Assembly (NCBI RefSeq): GCF_000208865.1
Contig: NC_018393.1
Span: 2,684,714 to 2,748,713 of the forward strand
Direction of reading: 5' to 3'
From: Neospora caninum Liverpool
Taxonomy: Eukaryota; Apicomplexa; Conoidasida; Eucoccidiorida; Sarcocystidae
Length of the DNA stretch: 64,000 nucleotides
This document shows, piece by piece, positions 46,787-60,165 of this stretch; the first letter of the stretch is position 1; each line of letters begins with the position of its first letter. Position numbers and translations under genes: made by a program. The notes beneath the pieces were generated by a model. The model was not told the DNA's origin. It did no database searches and saw only the letters and a program-made list of their open reading frames with translations.

Positions 46787-49328
46787 ACAAAGTGCCGCAA
46801 AGTCGTGCTGCGTCCACTCCGCCTTGGACTCCCCTCTGTTGCGCCTCCACACGCGAAGAAAGCACACGCGAACGCGAGACGGTGTGACTGCGCAGAGGGA
46901 GTTGAAGCGGAGGACCAGCGACGCAGCGAGAGAACGCGAAACAGGCGCAAGCCTCGAAAGTGTCGGGCGTGCCCAGGCGCGTGTGTTCTCAGCTTCAGGT
47001 GAAGGGCTTTTCAATAGGATTCGAAAACCAAAAAGGGAAGATGTGACGGCAGAGACGGCTAGCCCGCACCTTGAGTGAGAGAGCCTCCCCTCTGCCGCCG
47101 GCTTTTTGCCTCCCTGCCTGTCCGGCTCCTCCAGACGGCGACCGGGTGCATGCAAGAGAGATCGAGGTCGAGAGACAGAGAGAGAAAACAGGCGGGGGGG
47201 GGGGGCGTCGCGCCCCTGACAGACGGGACGCACGTTCGGGTTCTCGAAGCTTCCTGAGGCAGTCTGTGGCGGAACAGGAGAAACGTCCAGAGCTAGACAC
47301 TTTCTGTAATATGCTTCTTCGATTTGGCGCGGTGTTGACGGAGTAGCACAGGCCAACGCCGAAACGTACGGTGAAACCGGCGGATATGTGCGTTTCCAAC
47401 AAGCCTGGGGGTCGTGGAGAGGGTTGATAGAGGACCCGAAACCCACGGTGGCGTCGGAGGAAACGGCGAAGCGTCAAAATCCCACCGAGGCTCTTTGTGT
47501 GGTGCGAAGAGCTGAGCGAAACTGGACCAGCTACGACAGAACGTGCTCACAAGAGCGGCAGTGACAAAGAGACAAAGAGGCAGGGAGGAGACGGAGTGGG
47601 CGAGGCGGGAGGAGTTCCGGCCTGCAGAGAAGGCGGGAGCAAGGGACACAGTCCAGAGCGGAAAGGTGTGGAAGGCGCAGGACCAGGGAGAAAAAGCGAC
47701 TGTTCCTTCGTCGCATTCGAGCCGCTGCGCTGTATTCTAAATCCGGCAGAATCCACGTTTTACCCCCATCTCGATTTTGTCACTTTTCTGCACTACGTGG
47801 CGCCGTCGCGTTTTTATCTCGCTTCAGTTTTTTCAGATTCCAGTCTTCGGATTGTGGAGTGTTCGCACCTGCTCTTCCAACTGACGGGTGCGGTATTTGT
47901 CATGTCTATCGCGCGGAGGCACAGATTTCCACGGGACGTGCTAGTGTCTTGTGGGAATTTAAAGAATGGAAGGGTTCCCTCAAAGTCGCCTTTCGGCGTC
48001 GCTCTGCAGGCTGCCTCTCTTCTGTTTCCGCAAAAGGAATAGAAAAAGACGGGCTCTCCTGTCGCCGACACATGCAAAACCACGCGCGTGGCTGTGGGAG
48101 CTCTCTGAGGGGGACGGAACGGATACTTTTCCTTAGAACTGAGATGGTGCTAAGGCAACGGCACAGGCCCCCTGCATGTCCGTAGCGATATCGGCAAGAA
48201 TCTCAAACTCCACCCAGGAAGAGCTGAAAATTCAGATGCACATGCATTTGCGAAGCTGAGAGAAACCGATCAGCAAAACGTCACGGCGGTGCGCGCACCC
48301 CGCGGCTTCCGGCAGGCAAAACCTTCAGAGGAAAGACAGCTCGGCAAAGCTGCGATTTCCTTCGAGGTCCCTTCCACTTGCGCCCGAAACGACAGGCTTT
48401 GCACAACGCCCCAAGGAATCGCGAAATACATGCAGCCGTTCACGGTTTATTTGCGAAAACCAAATCTATACAAATATGTGCACCTAGAGTTGTACAAATG
48501 AATAAATGTGCACAGACATATATCTATTGGAGTCCGCTGTGTGGTGGGGGGAGTCCGTCTCGAATTTCAAGGTCTTTTAGCACTCTTTGGATCAAGCTCT
48601 CTGCGAACCGAAACGCCACTCGTCGCGTTTACGCCGGCAGTGGACGCATCGTTTTAAGAGATTCGTCCTGCACTGGAGTTCAAAAAGCATTGCGACTCCA
48701 GGGATGATCATGTACGGTGCGGCTGCGCACCTGTCGGAAGCACAGTGGAAGCGCCACGTCGCAGAATAGTGTCTCTCTTCTCACCACAGACCAGTCCGTT
48801 GGTATCTCACTTCCTGCTCTTCCTTCTTGCAGACAAACCAGAGAGGCCTCAAGACTGAAGATGCCTGCTCTTCTGCCTAGTTGAACCTCTGTTTCTGGCA
48901 TGGTGACAGGAAGAAAAACAGCGCAAAAAGCCTTGCCGGCTGGTTGCGGCGTCGGTAAGCGAAACCAAAATAGGAGACGGCCGCCAAGGCATCACATCGC
49001 GTGTCTGACCTTCAGCCATCCCTGCCTTCGCTTCGAGTGCCGGACAACTTTTCGAAAAAGTGCGGAACGTAGCTCTCTGCAACTGGGTGGATCCCCATTT
49101 GTTCATTCTCAGCACAGAGCTATAAATATGTACATATATATAGATAGATTCATGTTTATATGTGCATATCTACACATACTTGGCGTTTATACCGATAATT
49201 GGAGATTCAGCTAGTTTTTAGTGTCGTGTTTCATGCAAGACCGGAAGAGGAAATGTTTATATAGTTGCGTAGACAACTACGCATAGGTGTTCCTGTCTCT
49301 GTATGGACAACCCCACTCCCGTCGGTTG

Positions 49329-49362
<34 letters not shown>

Positions 49363-49383
49363 CCATGTACATACACATATACA

Positions 49384-49422
<39 letters not shown>

Positions 49423-50906
49423 GTCCATTTGCGCGTTTCGTACACAGGCGAGAAACACCACACAGGCCGTAATTGTTTCTCTCCCTTGTCCACGCCTTGT
49501 AATGCGGGGAACCAAAAGGGATGTGTGTATCGTATTCAAGATGGGGCTGCGACCAGGGTCGACATGACCTTTTCTTTCTGGCTCTACTCGCTTTGCAAGA
49601 TACCTCTTTTTCTGACATTCTGCATTGGTTCTCTCTCGGAAAGTTGGCTTCGACGCCTGCATGCCTCTTCCTCTCTTTCCACGCTTCCACGGACCACAGA
49701 CGGCCGGCGCAGCGCCGTGGGATGAAGAGAATCACAGGCTCGTCGGCGGATACTCCTTTGCGTGAAAAAAAATATATATATGTATAGAAACATTTACATA
49801 TGTCTATATAGTTATACGCATATATATACGCAAAAATGAGAGATAAATATGTGCATGGACTACAGAGTCCGTTTCTCTACCGCGTTGTATTTTCTTGTTC
49901 TCGCTTTATCTATTTTCTTCCTCCTTTACAACAAACCACGCAGGTCGATATCGGACGTCTCCTTCACGTGGTGTTACATAAAACATCTTTCCCGCTTCCG
50001 GTGGGTAACACAATGGATGCCAGGCTACCCTACGCCCTCGCTCGTTTAATTTTCTTTCTTGATTTCGCGGCGTTCTCGCAACGCCGAAAGATCGGCGCTC
50101 TCAACGATCGCCTGCCGTTGCCGCTCGGGGTGTTTGATGTGCTGCAAAAGCTCCGAGGCAACCAAGTCTGCTCTTGCCTGCGCGATGGCGACTCTGCGCA
50201 CGTCCTGAGACGAAAAACAAATCCAGCTGAGGACACGGCGAGTGAGAGACCACAGACAGATGCACGCCCGCCGGTCGTGTGCGGCAGATGCACGACGGCA
50301 GATTCGAAAAGAACGAGCGAGGAAACGAGAGACGCCCGGACGTTGCGTAGATGCGTCTCGGCGATCTCTGGGCAGTGCGTTCGATAAAGAAACAGGCGAC
50401 GCCGACTCTCCGCAAGGGCGGCCCTAGCACTGGTTCAAAGAGCAAGAACCTAAACTCACTTCAGTGCAGGCTGATCGTAGTAGCCCACCTCCATGTGTCA
50501 GAGTATACACAACACTTTTCGCTGTCTTCAGCAGTACACTGTCGGCGTCGCTTGGAATGCCGAGAGAAGAAAACCCGAGACGGTTCCCCCTTGTTCGACG
50601 CCCAACGGCGAGGCCATGTGTGTAGGGCTTTCCTGAGAAACGCTGTTTACGAACGGCGCTTGCATGTTCACGAAGAAAGTACTTGGCAGCCCCACAGATC
50701 AGAAAGGGTTGCGGCCTGTTTCGCGCTTGAGGCGCGAGCTTGAGCCACGCAGGAAGTGACGCAGCCACACATGTTGAAGCATCCGCGGGAGGTGTTTTGC
50801 CAAGGGGAGTCACGCAGTGCCCTTGGTAAACGAGGGAGACGACCGGACGCGTTCGTGTGGTCTCAACCGAGAAGCGGTCGCGATTCGTATGCAGCGGTGG
50901 CGAGTT
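46787..50906. other. Convergent spacer between the Clp ATPase and ribophorin I genes
   Basis: The two flanking genes point toward each other, so this region should hold both 3' UTRs. No conserved coding frame is visible on either strand. Low-complexity tracts include a G run at 47194-47205 and two AT arrays near 49.3-49.4 kb. Confidence 0.5.
49329..49421. repeat. Pair of (AT)n arrays
   Basis: Two AT runs, 49329-49356 and 49387-49421, are separated by ~30 bases in the convergent spacer. Confidence 0.9.
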
Positions 50907-52320
50907 CTATGCATCTCTTACTGCTTCCTGATCTCTCAAACAGTTGGCGAGGCCCTCAACGTCGCGTCCGTACACCTGGAAGCAATGTCGCAGGCCGGGG
51001 AAGAACCGGTCTTGCTGTTCCTTGCCCAACAGATCTAGATTCTTGTCAATAGCTTTGGACGCGCGATCCAGACGAGTTTTCCACTGCGACAGAAGGTCCG
51101 AAGCCTTCGCCTGCTGAAGCGAAGAAGGTGAAGCAGCGAGATATCGCATTGCCTCAATGAGGTCGTCTGTACACACGCAGGGAAACAGTCCCGTTCGTTT
51201 CGTCAGATATTTCGTTGGAGTACTTTTTTGCATACGCGCATACGAACTCGGCAACACCCAGATGACCTGTGAACGCAGTAGCCTCCACAGAAACACCAGC
51301 TGGGGGTATGGAGAGGGCGGCTGGGGAGTCAAAGGAGGAAGAACCCACAAGAGAACGTCGGGAGAGAATTGCATGCCCGCACGCCACAGGCATCTCCACA
51401 GACTGCAAGTGGGACAATAGGTGGGGTGAAAATGCGCACCTATCGGGTCCGCTCGAGTTGGAGAAGTCGAAATGACGACATGTACAACTCTCGCCGCAGT
51501 GACAGTCGCAGGGTAGAGGAACGGCCAGCGTGGTCGAGGGAGAGACAGTTAGAAGAAAACACGGCAGAACGAATCATGCATCGCACAGATGAAGAAACAT
51601 GCACAAACGACTACAGAACCCGAATCGCCTCGCCCACTTGCATTCTCTCGTATTCGCTGCATGCGTCTTCCCGTCCACGACTGCATCCGTCACCTGCCGA
51701 CGCCTCCCTGCGCCCGTCGGTATCCACCCGGTCTGTAGACCTCTACCTGATCCACTCGTCAATTGCACATCTGCATATTTCAGTCGTTGCGGAACTACAC
51801 GGAGAAAGAATACTGCATGCAGAAACGAATGGAAAATGTACACTTTGTATCTAGCGTTCGAACATCTACACGCATAAATGCACGCGCGTGTAGATGTGAG
51901 CAGGCAATTACGCTCCACAGGATGAATCTGGCCTATCCCACGTACCTGATCTCTGCGAAATTTCTTCAAAGACCTCGAGCAGGTGGTGCATGACCGACAG
52001 GGCCGTGTCCTCCGTTTCCTGCTCCTCTTTTTCGCTCGGAGACGCGATTCTGTAAACAAAAAAGGATTCATTGACCACTGCGACAACCCGTCATATATGT
52101 TCATGACCATATATACCTATATATATATACCTATATATATACATACATACAGCCGCGTGTGGACAGCGAATACGTTTTTGTTTACCGCATCGACATATGG
52201 TTGTATGTGTATATGTATGACTATGAAAGGCACCAATCGACATTGCCACACGCGCATGTTAGTTGTGTATCTCCAGAGTAAACCAATGCATCCTCCGATG
52301 CCCCGATATATATTTTTAGA

Positions 52321-52363
<43 letters not shown>

Positions 52364-52510
52364 GGCTGTATGAAGGAGTGTCTCTCCAGGCGTTGACACA
52401 CGCAGCCCCGGAACCCAGGTGTAAAGGGATGCTGTTCTTACGCATTTCGATTCGCCAAGACAACTCTGCATATATCTACATTTCGTCCTACCAACGTATG
52501 TGCCAATGCG

Positions 52511-52577
<67 letters not shown>

Positions 52578-53621
52578 GGTACTTGCGTCTCCCTTCCTGT
52601 TCTATGCCGCAATCGTGCATGGCGCCAGGTATATATATATATATATATATATATAAATATATATGCGTGCATATAAATATATATGCACAGATATGGTTAT
52701 GTTTGTTTCTGTTGCGATGGCACGCCAGATGCGCTTGCGTTTGTTGGGCACGTGTGTGGCTGCATGCTTTGTCTCTGCCTGGGTCTCACCGGAGTCTGAG
52801 TCTCTGCAGGAGAATCGCGAGCAGGAAGACGAGGAAGATGAGGAGGCAAATTTGCAGCTGTTTGAAGATCTCGACTGCGAGGAACGGCGGGTAGTCGTAG
52901 GAGACCTGGACTTTGTGCTGAAGAATGTAGCGGTCGGGAACAAACGAGGAAGGGAAATGCAGTTTCAGCAGCGGCCGCGAAGTGAAGACATCGAGCCAGG
53001 AATGGAGCGTCTCCGTCGCCTCCCACTCAACCCTGCGCGGAGACGCGACGCTGATGTTCTGAGCACCTGAAGGACATCGCGCCGGGGCACAGAACGTCTT
53101 TGGAACTAAAAAATCGAAAATACAAACGGCGCATATGCTCACGTCTTCACGACCACGCCGACACACTTGCCTCGAAACCCAAACACGTGAATGCCGCTCA
53201 TCGGTCCAAACATGCCTGCGTTCACACCTACAGGTGTCCACCTATCTACATATATATAAATATACATAATATATATATATATATATATGTTAGGGAAACA
53301 AATGCATCTGTAAACAGCATCTATATGAATTCTTCGAAGATCAGAGGGCCTCTTGCCCGTCATCACACTCCTGTCTGAATCGAACCTGTCTCATATATAT
53401 ATATATATATATATCGAGAGAGCGAGAAAATTCTGTGCATGCTTGGTTGGTGTAGGCCATGTTTTTCTTCGTAGGCAGAGCACTATTTGGGGGAGCTCGG
53501 AGCAAGAAAGAGAGAGAAGAGAAAAGGAGCCACACTCAGAGAGCACCGCCTTGTTTCCTCAACCTACCGAGACAGAGTGCAACATGCGCCAGAACAGTAT
53601 CCTTATATCTGTACATATATC

Positions 53622-53657
<36 letters not shown>

Positions 53658-56600
53658 TGTAACCCTTGGCGATTCTGCTACGCGCAACGCCGCCTTTCTC
53701 AGGTATGGAGAGAGGCGTATTCTCGACCGCCGTTGTCCTAAGCATCTCGAGAAGAGACAGAGTAAGGGCGGCTCTCTGCAAATCCCTTATGGATGTGTAC
53801 TGTGCACACAGACGGGCACCTGTCTACAGAACAGTCGAAATAGAACTCGTTGTTCACGACGCATGCAAAAGGGTGTAGAGAAGTCGGTTCAGAAGATGAG
53901 GCAGCAGTGGAGCTGTTGAGTTGAAGCAGAAGGTTGCCTACCTGAGGGAAGGGCAATGTTGAGGAAGACATCTTCGGTATAAATATCCCTGAACGGCGGA
54001 GCGAGAGTTAAATTGAGGGTGTAGCGATGCGCATCTGCATGCTTGACCACAACCGCCCGCGCAGGCAGATTGTACTGAATTTGGAAGTCTGTGTTCCAGC
54101 CTCCGAAAAGCGGAAAGCGTGGATACAGCTGAGCCGCAGAGAAACAAAGGAGAAAACAGAAAACCGATGAAACATCTGCTCCGGCCCCTTCTCGGCGATC
54201 CGTTCACCGCCCCCCCCCGTTGCCACGCGTTCCATATCTCTTGTTCTCTCGCTGTCTCTCCCTTTCTCTCTCTCCCTCGCCCCGTTTCTCTCTCTGTCTC
54301 TCTCCCCGCGACCGCACGTGACGCAGTTTTGGTCGTGTTCGCCTTCTGAGGGTGAGACCAGCTGCGTCAGGCGTGCCTGTCGCTGTTTCTCGCTCCCCGT
54401 TTCTCCCAAAATTTCCGCTCGTCCGTTCGCCTGCCTCTATCTGGCCTTTGCTGACCTCGAGTTCCGTGTAGATCGGGCTGGCTTCAGGTCCAACCCGCGC
54501 AGCCCGCGTGGAGGAGATGTTTCCAATTTTGTCGAAAACCTCGAGGGCGAAAGCCCGCTTCGGCAGCGCAGCGACAAGGTGGCTCAGCAGGTGAGACGGC
54601 GGAGGCTCTCGCGGCTCGTTCACCCCGTCGCGCTTCATGAACCGCGAAAAGCGTGGAGCTCCAGGCTGAATGCCTTGCAGAGCTGCGGCTGTGATGGCGT
54701 CGTAGGAGCCCTGAAAAAACCCAAACCAACATCCACGAACCACCAGTATGCAAATGTACATATATAAATATATGGATATGTATATAAGTATATGTACATG
54801 TATATAAGTATATGTACATCTCTATATAAATATATGTACATCTCTATATAAGTATATGTATGTATGTATATTGATATGTATATTGATCTGTGGAGATATA
54901 CGCTCCGATAATATCGCCTGCGCGTGCGAGGCGCATACGAGAGAGAAGCGTCCTTCGTGTCGGCAGGTTAGCGCCCGAGGGGGCCAAGACGGGACGGCAA
55001 GGAGACTTGAATCGAGGGTGGATCTACGTCACGTTGTCACCGAATCTTGTGTGTCGCGCGTCCGTACTTCGAACTTCGCCGCGTCGTTGTGGAGGCGAAA
55101 CCACTCGTGAAAGAAGATGTTGCCAAAGTGCGAAACCTCGACGAAGCGCTCCGCCGAGAGGAAGTAACCCAAATGCATCGGCAGAGGCATGTGGAGCACG
55201 AACGGAGCGCTCATCGCAAAGGGGAGAATGGGGCCAGGAGCGCGGGTCACCCACGGGCCGTCGGGTGGCGCCTCTTGCTCAAAGCCGTACTGCGAAATCG
55301 AAATGGAAACGTGAGACGCAGCCATGCGCGCGGGCGGAAACAGGAGAAAGCACCCGACAGGCGCGCGCGCACGTCCCAGTGTCGCGAGGCGGTCTCAGAT
55401 GTGAGAGTGAAGGAAAGGCCGAGAACGCGAAACGCCTAAAGACATCTATACGCGGCAGAGAGAGAAACCGCTAACGTGGTTTCGTTGGCTGGAACTCATC
55501 TCCGATGAAGCCGACACAGAGAGACAGGCAAGACGCAAACGGAATGGATTCGCCGCCGGAGCGCACACCCGCTGTCGAGTCTTTCCTTACTGTTCGAATG
55601 ATTCGGTCCGCTCCAGCAGTCCCGAAAGAAACGCCAGGAGCCAAGGCAACAGCTGTCGAACATCCGTGTGGGGCAGGGTACGGCGACGGCCACGCGGAAG
55701 TGGAGGCGAAAAGGACCGACTGGACTGCGGCCAAAGGCACCGCTCGGGGCACAGGGCGGTACGCGCGACCTGACGAAAAGCAGAGAAAACCGGCGGAACA
55801 CGTGGAGAGGTAAACTCGAGACACAAACCGGAGATCCGAAGCCTACGGTGAGATACTTCTGAAAAATCCGTTGCTCTCCTCTCACTCTGCATCTTTGTCT
55901 CGCTCACCATTCTTTCTCTCTTAATCTTACTGTTTTCTCTCTCCCTATTCCTCACCTAAGATATAGGAGATCTCGACATATGTTTTGCCTTGCGGCTCCA
56001 GTCGCTTCCGGAGTTTCAGATTCAAGAGGAGAGGCGGGCACACATCGTTCCCCTCTTCTCTCTTTTCCTCGCCGCTTGGGTCTCGCGCGCTGCCGCTCTC
56101 TCCTGAAAGGGAATCGGGCGCTAAGCCTGCGGCACGTTGCAGAACGTGATCGATTTCTTCCACGAGAAGTGCGTCGTGGGAGAGAGAAGAAGTGGAGTGA
56201 GGTGAGAACGAGGAAATGCGCGGGCGCTCCGAGACGGCGTCAAAGGAGACGGGTTTACCTCCCTGCGAAGCAGCCAACCAGCCGACCTGCAAAGAAAAGC
56301 GCGAAGAAAAGCGGAAGAGGTCCGGAGAGAGAACCGCGATGCTGGCGAGACATGCATGCAACCCAAAATGAAGCAAGCAGTCGAGGAAGCAGATTCGGAC
56401 GTTCCGGTTCCTGGAGGCATGCTCCCCCGCAAGATCCTCCCATCTTCCGTTTTACCTTTCTTATCCCCGGCGTCCTGTCTTCGTGTCTCCTTCTGTTCCC
56501 TTCTCTTTCCTTCTTCCTTTTTTTGTGTGGTCTTTGGTGTTCACGCGCACCTGCACAGCCTCATGAAAGGGGAGAAGAAAAGTGAGGTTTTCAACGGGAG

Positions 56601-57890
56601 CGGATCCGTGGTTCACCAGCGTTGCCTTCACGGTCACCTTCACTTGGCGCTTCATGTCGAGGCGTCTCTCCAGCTGCAGGAAGAGGAAGACAAGAAACGG
56701 AGACCGGAGTCAAGCGCGCGCGTCCAGGAGTCACTTGAGAGAAACAACGAGGCCAAAATTGCGAAAGCGCGAAAAACCACGTTGATTTCACGTTGTGTCT
56801 CGTGCGAAATCGCGGTATGCGTTAGGCATCCCGACCCAAAGTGGGCGCGAGGGTTGCAAACTGTCGAAAAGGGGGGAAGAGTACATCGAAGACCAATTCT
56901 CGGTCGCGGGGAAGGGTAATCACTCGCAAGCGGCGAAAAGGGGAAAACACTCTGCATGCCTCGTGAAGGACGTCGTTTTCTCGTGCCCAATGTCACGATG
57001 CAACTTTCTCCGTGTTCGCTCTGTCTCGCCTGCGGTTCCTGCGGGGGGCCAAGGAGACTGCGAAACGGGCTCCAGGGTCATCTTACTTTGTGAATCACGA
57101 CTCCGGTCTTCATAGCCTTCTCGAGAGTCTCCGAACTCTCCTCGCCCCTCCGCCAGACGTGGCGAGCCTTCTGTTTCATGGTGTCCCGCAGCCGCTCTCC
57201 CAGTCGCCTCAGCGAAGCTAAGCTGCACGCAGTGGCGTCGAAGGGGTAAGGCAGCGGATGGTGTAGGTCGGGCGACCGATGCGCAATTTCCAGTGTGTCG
57301 AAACGGTAGTTTGCAGCCTCGGCGAACGGAGAGAAACCGAGCAAAGACGAGCCGGGCCATGCGGGGGCGAACGCAACGGGTAGCAGAAGAGAGAGGAGCT
57401 GGAGAGCAAAGAGACGGCGAGGCGACGAGAACGAGGACTCCGCGCGGGGCTTGAGACAGCCGGAAGGATTTCGCCCGCCGGAGAAGACTGCACGCGTACA
57501 AGCTACGAAGAGACCAGAGAGGAAAGACAAAAGCGAAGAGTGAGAGAAGCCAGCAGAGACCGAGGAGGCAGGGAGCGAGTAAGAGAAGTCGCTTTCCTCG
57601 CTGGGGTCTGTCGAGGTCGCGCGGTCGACGATGAGGCTCGTGGCGGCCGCTTTACTTTTTTCGCGCCACCAATAATCCTCAACGCAAGAGCCGCCGAACC
57701 GGGCAGAGGCGAATGCGGCAGAAGGGGGAGACGCGGCGAACGGAGAAGAAGAGGGACTCGAGAGAGAGAAATGCGACGGCGAGCAGGCGGAAGAAAACAA
57801 AGAAGACGGAACGTCAGACGCGGGCGGTTCGCGCGACGAAGACGGCCCCGCTGGAGACGGCGGAGACACCTGGGGCGAGTTGGGCGCCAT
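50907..57890 (-). CDS. OST1: Ribophorin I / OST1, oligosaccharyltransferase subunit
   Basis: ER membrane subunit of the complex that N-glycosylates nascent proteins; 913 residues. Exons in transcript order: 57087-57890, 56551-56673, 55956-56286, 55591-55769, 55068-55289, 54456-54710, 53942-54128, 52790-53066, 51946-52049, 50907-51166; all phases agree. The start is the ATG at 57890, as upstream in-frame sequence has no better start with a signal. Ribophorin I landmarks in order: KVTVKATLVNHGSAPVENLT in the first beta domain, EVSHFGNI (530-537), PRFPLFGGW (641-649), YNLPARAVVV, LPSGAQNISVASP, one membrane helix at about 770-788 and a cytosolic coiled tail ending in RDQEAVRDA. The hydrophobic signal (RRLFALQLLSLLLPVAF, about 158-174) sits behind ~155 Ser/Pro-rich residues absent from animal and yeast homologues, which are ~600 residues or less. 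A second hydrophobic patch is at 118-131. Confidence 0.93.
52323..52655. repeat. Cluster of four (AT)n arrays in ribophorin I intron 8
   Basis: AT runs at 52323-52358, 52511-52539, 52541-52574 and 52630-52655 all lie in the 740-base intron 52050-52789. The middle two are separated by a single C and form one long self-complementary tract. Confidence 0.95.
53269..53288. repeat. (AT)n array, ribophorin I intron 7
   Basis: First of three AT runs in the intron 53067-53941. Confidence 0.85.
53392..53414. repeat. (AT)n array, ribophorin I intron 7
   Basis: Second AT run in the same intron. Confidence 0.85.
53626..53654. repeat. (AT)n array, ribophorin I intron 7
   Basis: Third AT run in the same intron, preceded by two CTGTACATAT units. 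Confidence 0.85.
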
Positions 57891-58638
57891 CGTGCTGCGC
57901 AGGAGAGGAAGAGGTTGCGAGTGATTGGGAAGAGACAGGCGCAGAGGCGGAAGAAGCGACGCTGCGAAGAAGAAAGCGACGCGACAGCTGGAACTCCCAA
58001 CGGGGCCGAGAAGCGCAGTGTCTCTGCGGTTCGCGGGCTGTGCAGAGAGACAGGGTGCTTCGCCTCGAACAGCGAGGGAGAGGGAAGAAAAAAGAGACCA
58101 AACTCTCGCGCCCTGTTTCAACTCTCGACCGTTCCAGCAACGAAAAGATAAAAAGTTGAAGAACGGACTGCTCGTCACGCTGCACACGAGCCACCCCAGC
58201 CACAGTGGTGCACACGACACAGTGCATGCGGCGCGAAGGCGTGAAATTTTCACCGGAACCGCATGCGAAAAGCGAACGAACATGCGCTCCCGCGAAACCG
58301 CCTTTTCCAGCGCCACGAGCTCTTCAAAACGCAAAAAGAGCAAGAAAGCGCAGCAAACTTTTCAGCACTAGAGGACACACGCGAAAAGAACTTCCCTGTG
58401 TGTACCCCTGGCAGCGACCGGATCTACGCGGCCCCTGCCGCCGCATGCAGTTTTGCGGAGGTCACTTGCGTGCACATTTTTTTTGGCTAGATCTGCGTAA
58501 AGCGATATTTGAACGGTTGACCATATTCACTTATTTAAAGATGTCGGATTCCGTACACAATCAAGTGTGGGGGGTCAGACATGAGGACGGATATAGAAAT
58601 GCAAAGTAACGTTTTTTTAAGCCCGTCCTTCTCCATCC

Positions 58639-58644
<6 letters not shown>

Positions 58645-58672
<28 letters not shown>
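58645..58672. repeat. (AT)n microsatellite
   Basis: About fourteen AT units in the spacer upstream of ribophorin I. Confidence 0.9.
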
Positions 58673-58675
<3 letters not shown>

Positions 58676-59720
58676 GATACTATATACGACGCATATGTGA
58701 TGTGTGAATATATTGACGATACATATGGATGTGGCATACACATATACATGTCATATATAGGTGAACGATCGATTTGGCGGTAGTGATAGAAAAGCGCCTT
58801 GATAGCCCGATTTTACACATCTAGAATGACTGGTCGTTTTGGGTAATCGCATGCGTCCCTGGACCTGTGTTTCGCCGCCTGCAAGAGAAAACCAGAACTG
58901 CAGTCGCCCGGGCGTCTCTGCGTTGCGAAACGAGTTGGTTTTGGTCGTGTGGCTTCGAGTCCCTGTTTCGTCAAGGCGAGACGGACGTTTGGACTGCATG
59001 CAGGCTCTCAGACAACGCCTCGGCGTGCTCTCCTCCGGAGCGTGCAAGGGTTGCAGGTTGTCCTCAGAGCGTTCCTGAGACCAGCTGTTTCTCCTCCTAT
59101 GTCTGTCGCCTTCTCAGGCAAATGCATTCGCTGGAAACCACGCAAGGCCACCGAGCAGCCGTGAGGGTCTGCAGGCCTTTCGTGCCTCCGCAGCGGTTCC
59201 CCTAGAGTACAGCTGTTGAAAAACAGAAAAAGGCGCAAAAGCAGAGGTGTATGTGCAGGTGTGTGCACGAGCGTTTCCATGCAAAACTTTCTGTGAAAGT
59301 AGATCTGACTCGGTAGATTCTCTCAGGAGAGCACTTTGCCGCCTTTTGTGGGCTTCGACGGGCGTTCGATGCAGAGCGTTAGAGGTCCGGGGGCGCCGAC
59401 ACGCCAGGGTTCAGGCTTTTCGAAACTCCGCTGCCGCGCTTCGATTTTTATCGGCGCGTGAAGAGCCAGAAAACGGTTTTTCTTGGCCACTTATTCAGAA
59501 GCCGGGAGAAGCGAAAGACTTGCGTGTCTACGCGAGAAGCACCGGGGAATTCTCGGCTGCATGCGTGACTCGCCTCGATCCGAGGATCCCGATCTCACGG
59601 CTCACAGTCCCAGCGCGAAACTTTGACTTGTAGATGTCTAAAGGAGTGGGGGACTTGGAACTACGCGCACTGCGTCCGCGAATGCACGAAGCATACCGAA
59701 AGAAGACCTCGCCCTATACG

Positions 59721-59738
59721 CCCCCCCCCCCCCCCCCC
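59721..59738. repeat. C18 homopolymer
   Basis: Uninterrupted run of 18 C on the plus strand in the 3' flank of the FAM32A gene. Confidence 0.9.
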
Positions 59739-60165
59739 GCTACGATCTCCACAGCTCCTCAAACATTTTCAAAACACGGTGGGAATCAAGGAAATGCGGC
59801 GGTAGGAAAGAAGGTGTTTTCCCGGGAGGCGTAACAGAGAGTGGTGAAGAATAAGAGCAGAGGAGAGGGGAGAGTCTGCAGTAGAGACAAGTGGTCAGGC
59901 GAATGAAAATCGCAAAAACGCGACCTTGACGGGCGAAGTATTCGTCTTCCTTCGATCCGGAGCAGAAAGGCAGTTGACAGCCAGCCTCTCGGGTTGCATG
60001 CAGTTCCTCTCGCCTTCTTTCCTCTGAGAGAACAGAGGGAATCTTGGAGAGCATGCGAGGACGAAAAGAAAAACGACGGAGGCGTGGCAGTAAACGACGG
60101 ACACGAGGCCGAATCTGAGCAGCTCGAGAGGGCAAGCGAACGTTTTTCGTTCTTCGATGGCCTCG

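Larger units (their letters stand above)
57891..60165. other. Spacer between the ribophorin I and FAM32A genes
   Basis: Both flanking genes are on the minus strand, so this holds the 3' UTR of FAM32A and the 5' region of ribophorin I. No conserved coding frame is visible. An AT array and a C homopolymer are present. Confidence 0.5.

Noticed and set aside
57541..58159. Arg/Glu-rich plus-strand frames
   Set aside because: Shadows of ribophorin I exon 1 and its 5' flank.
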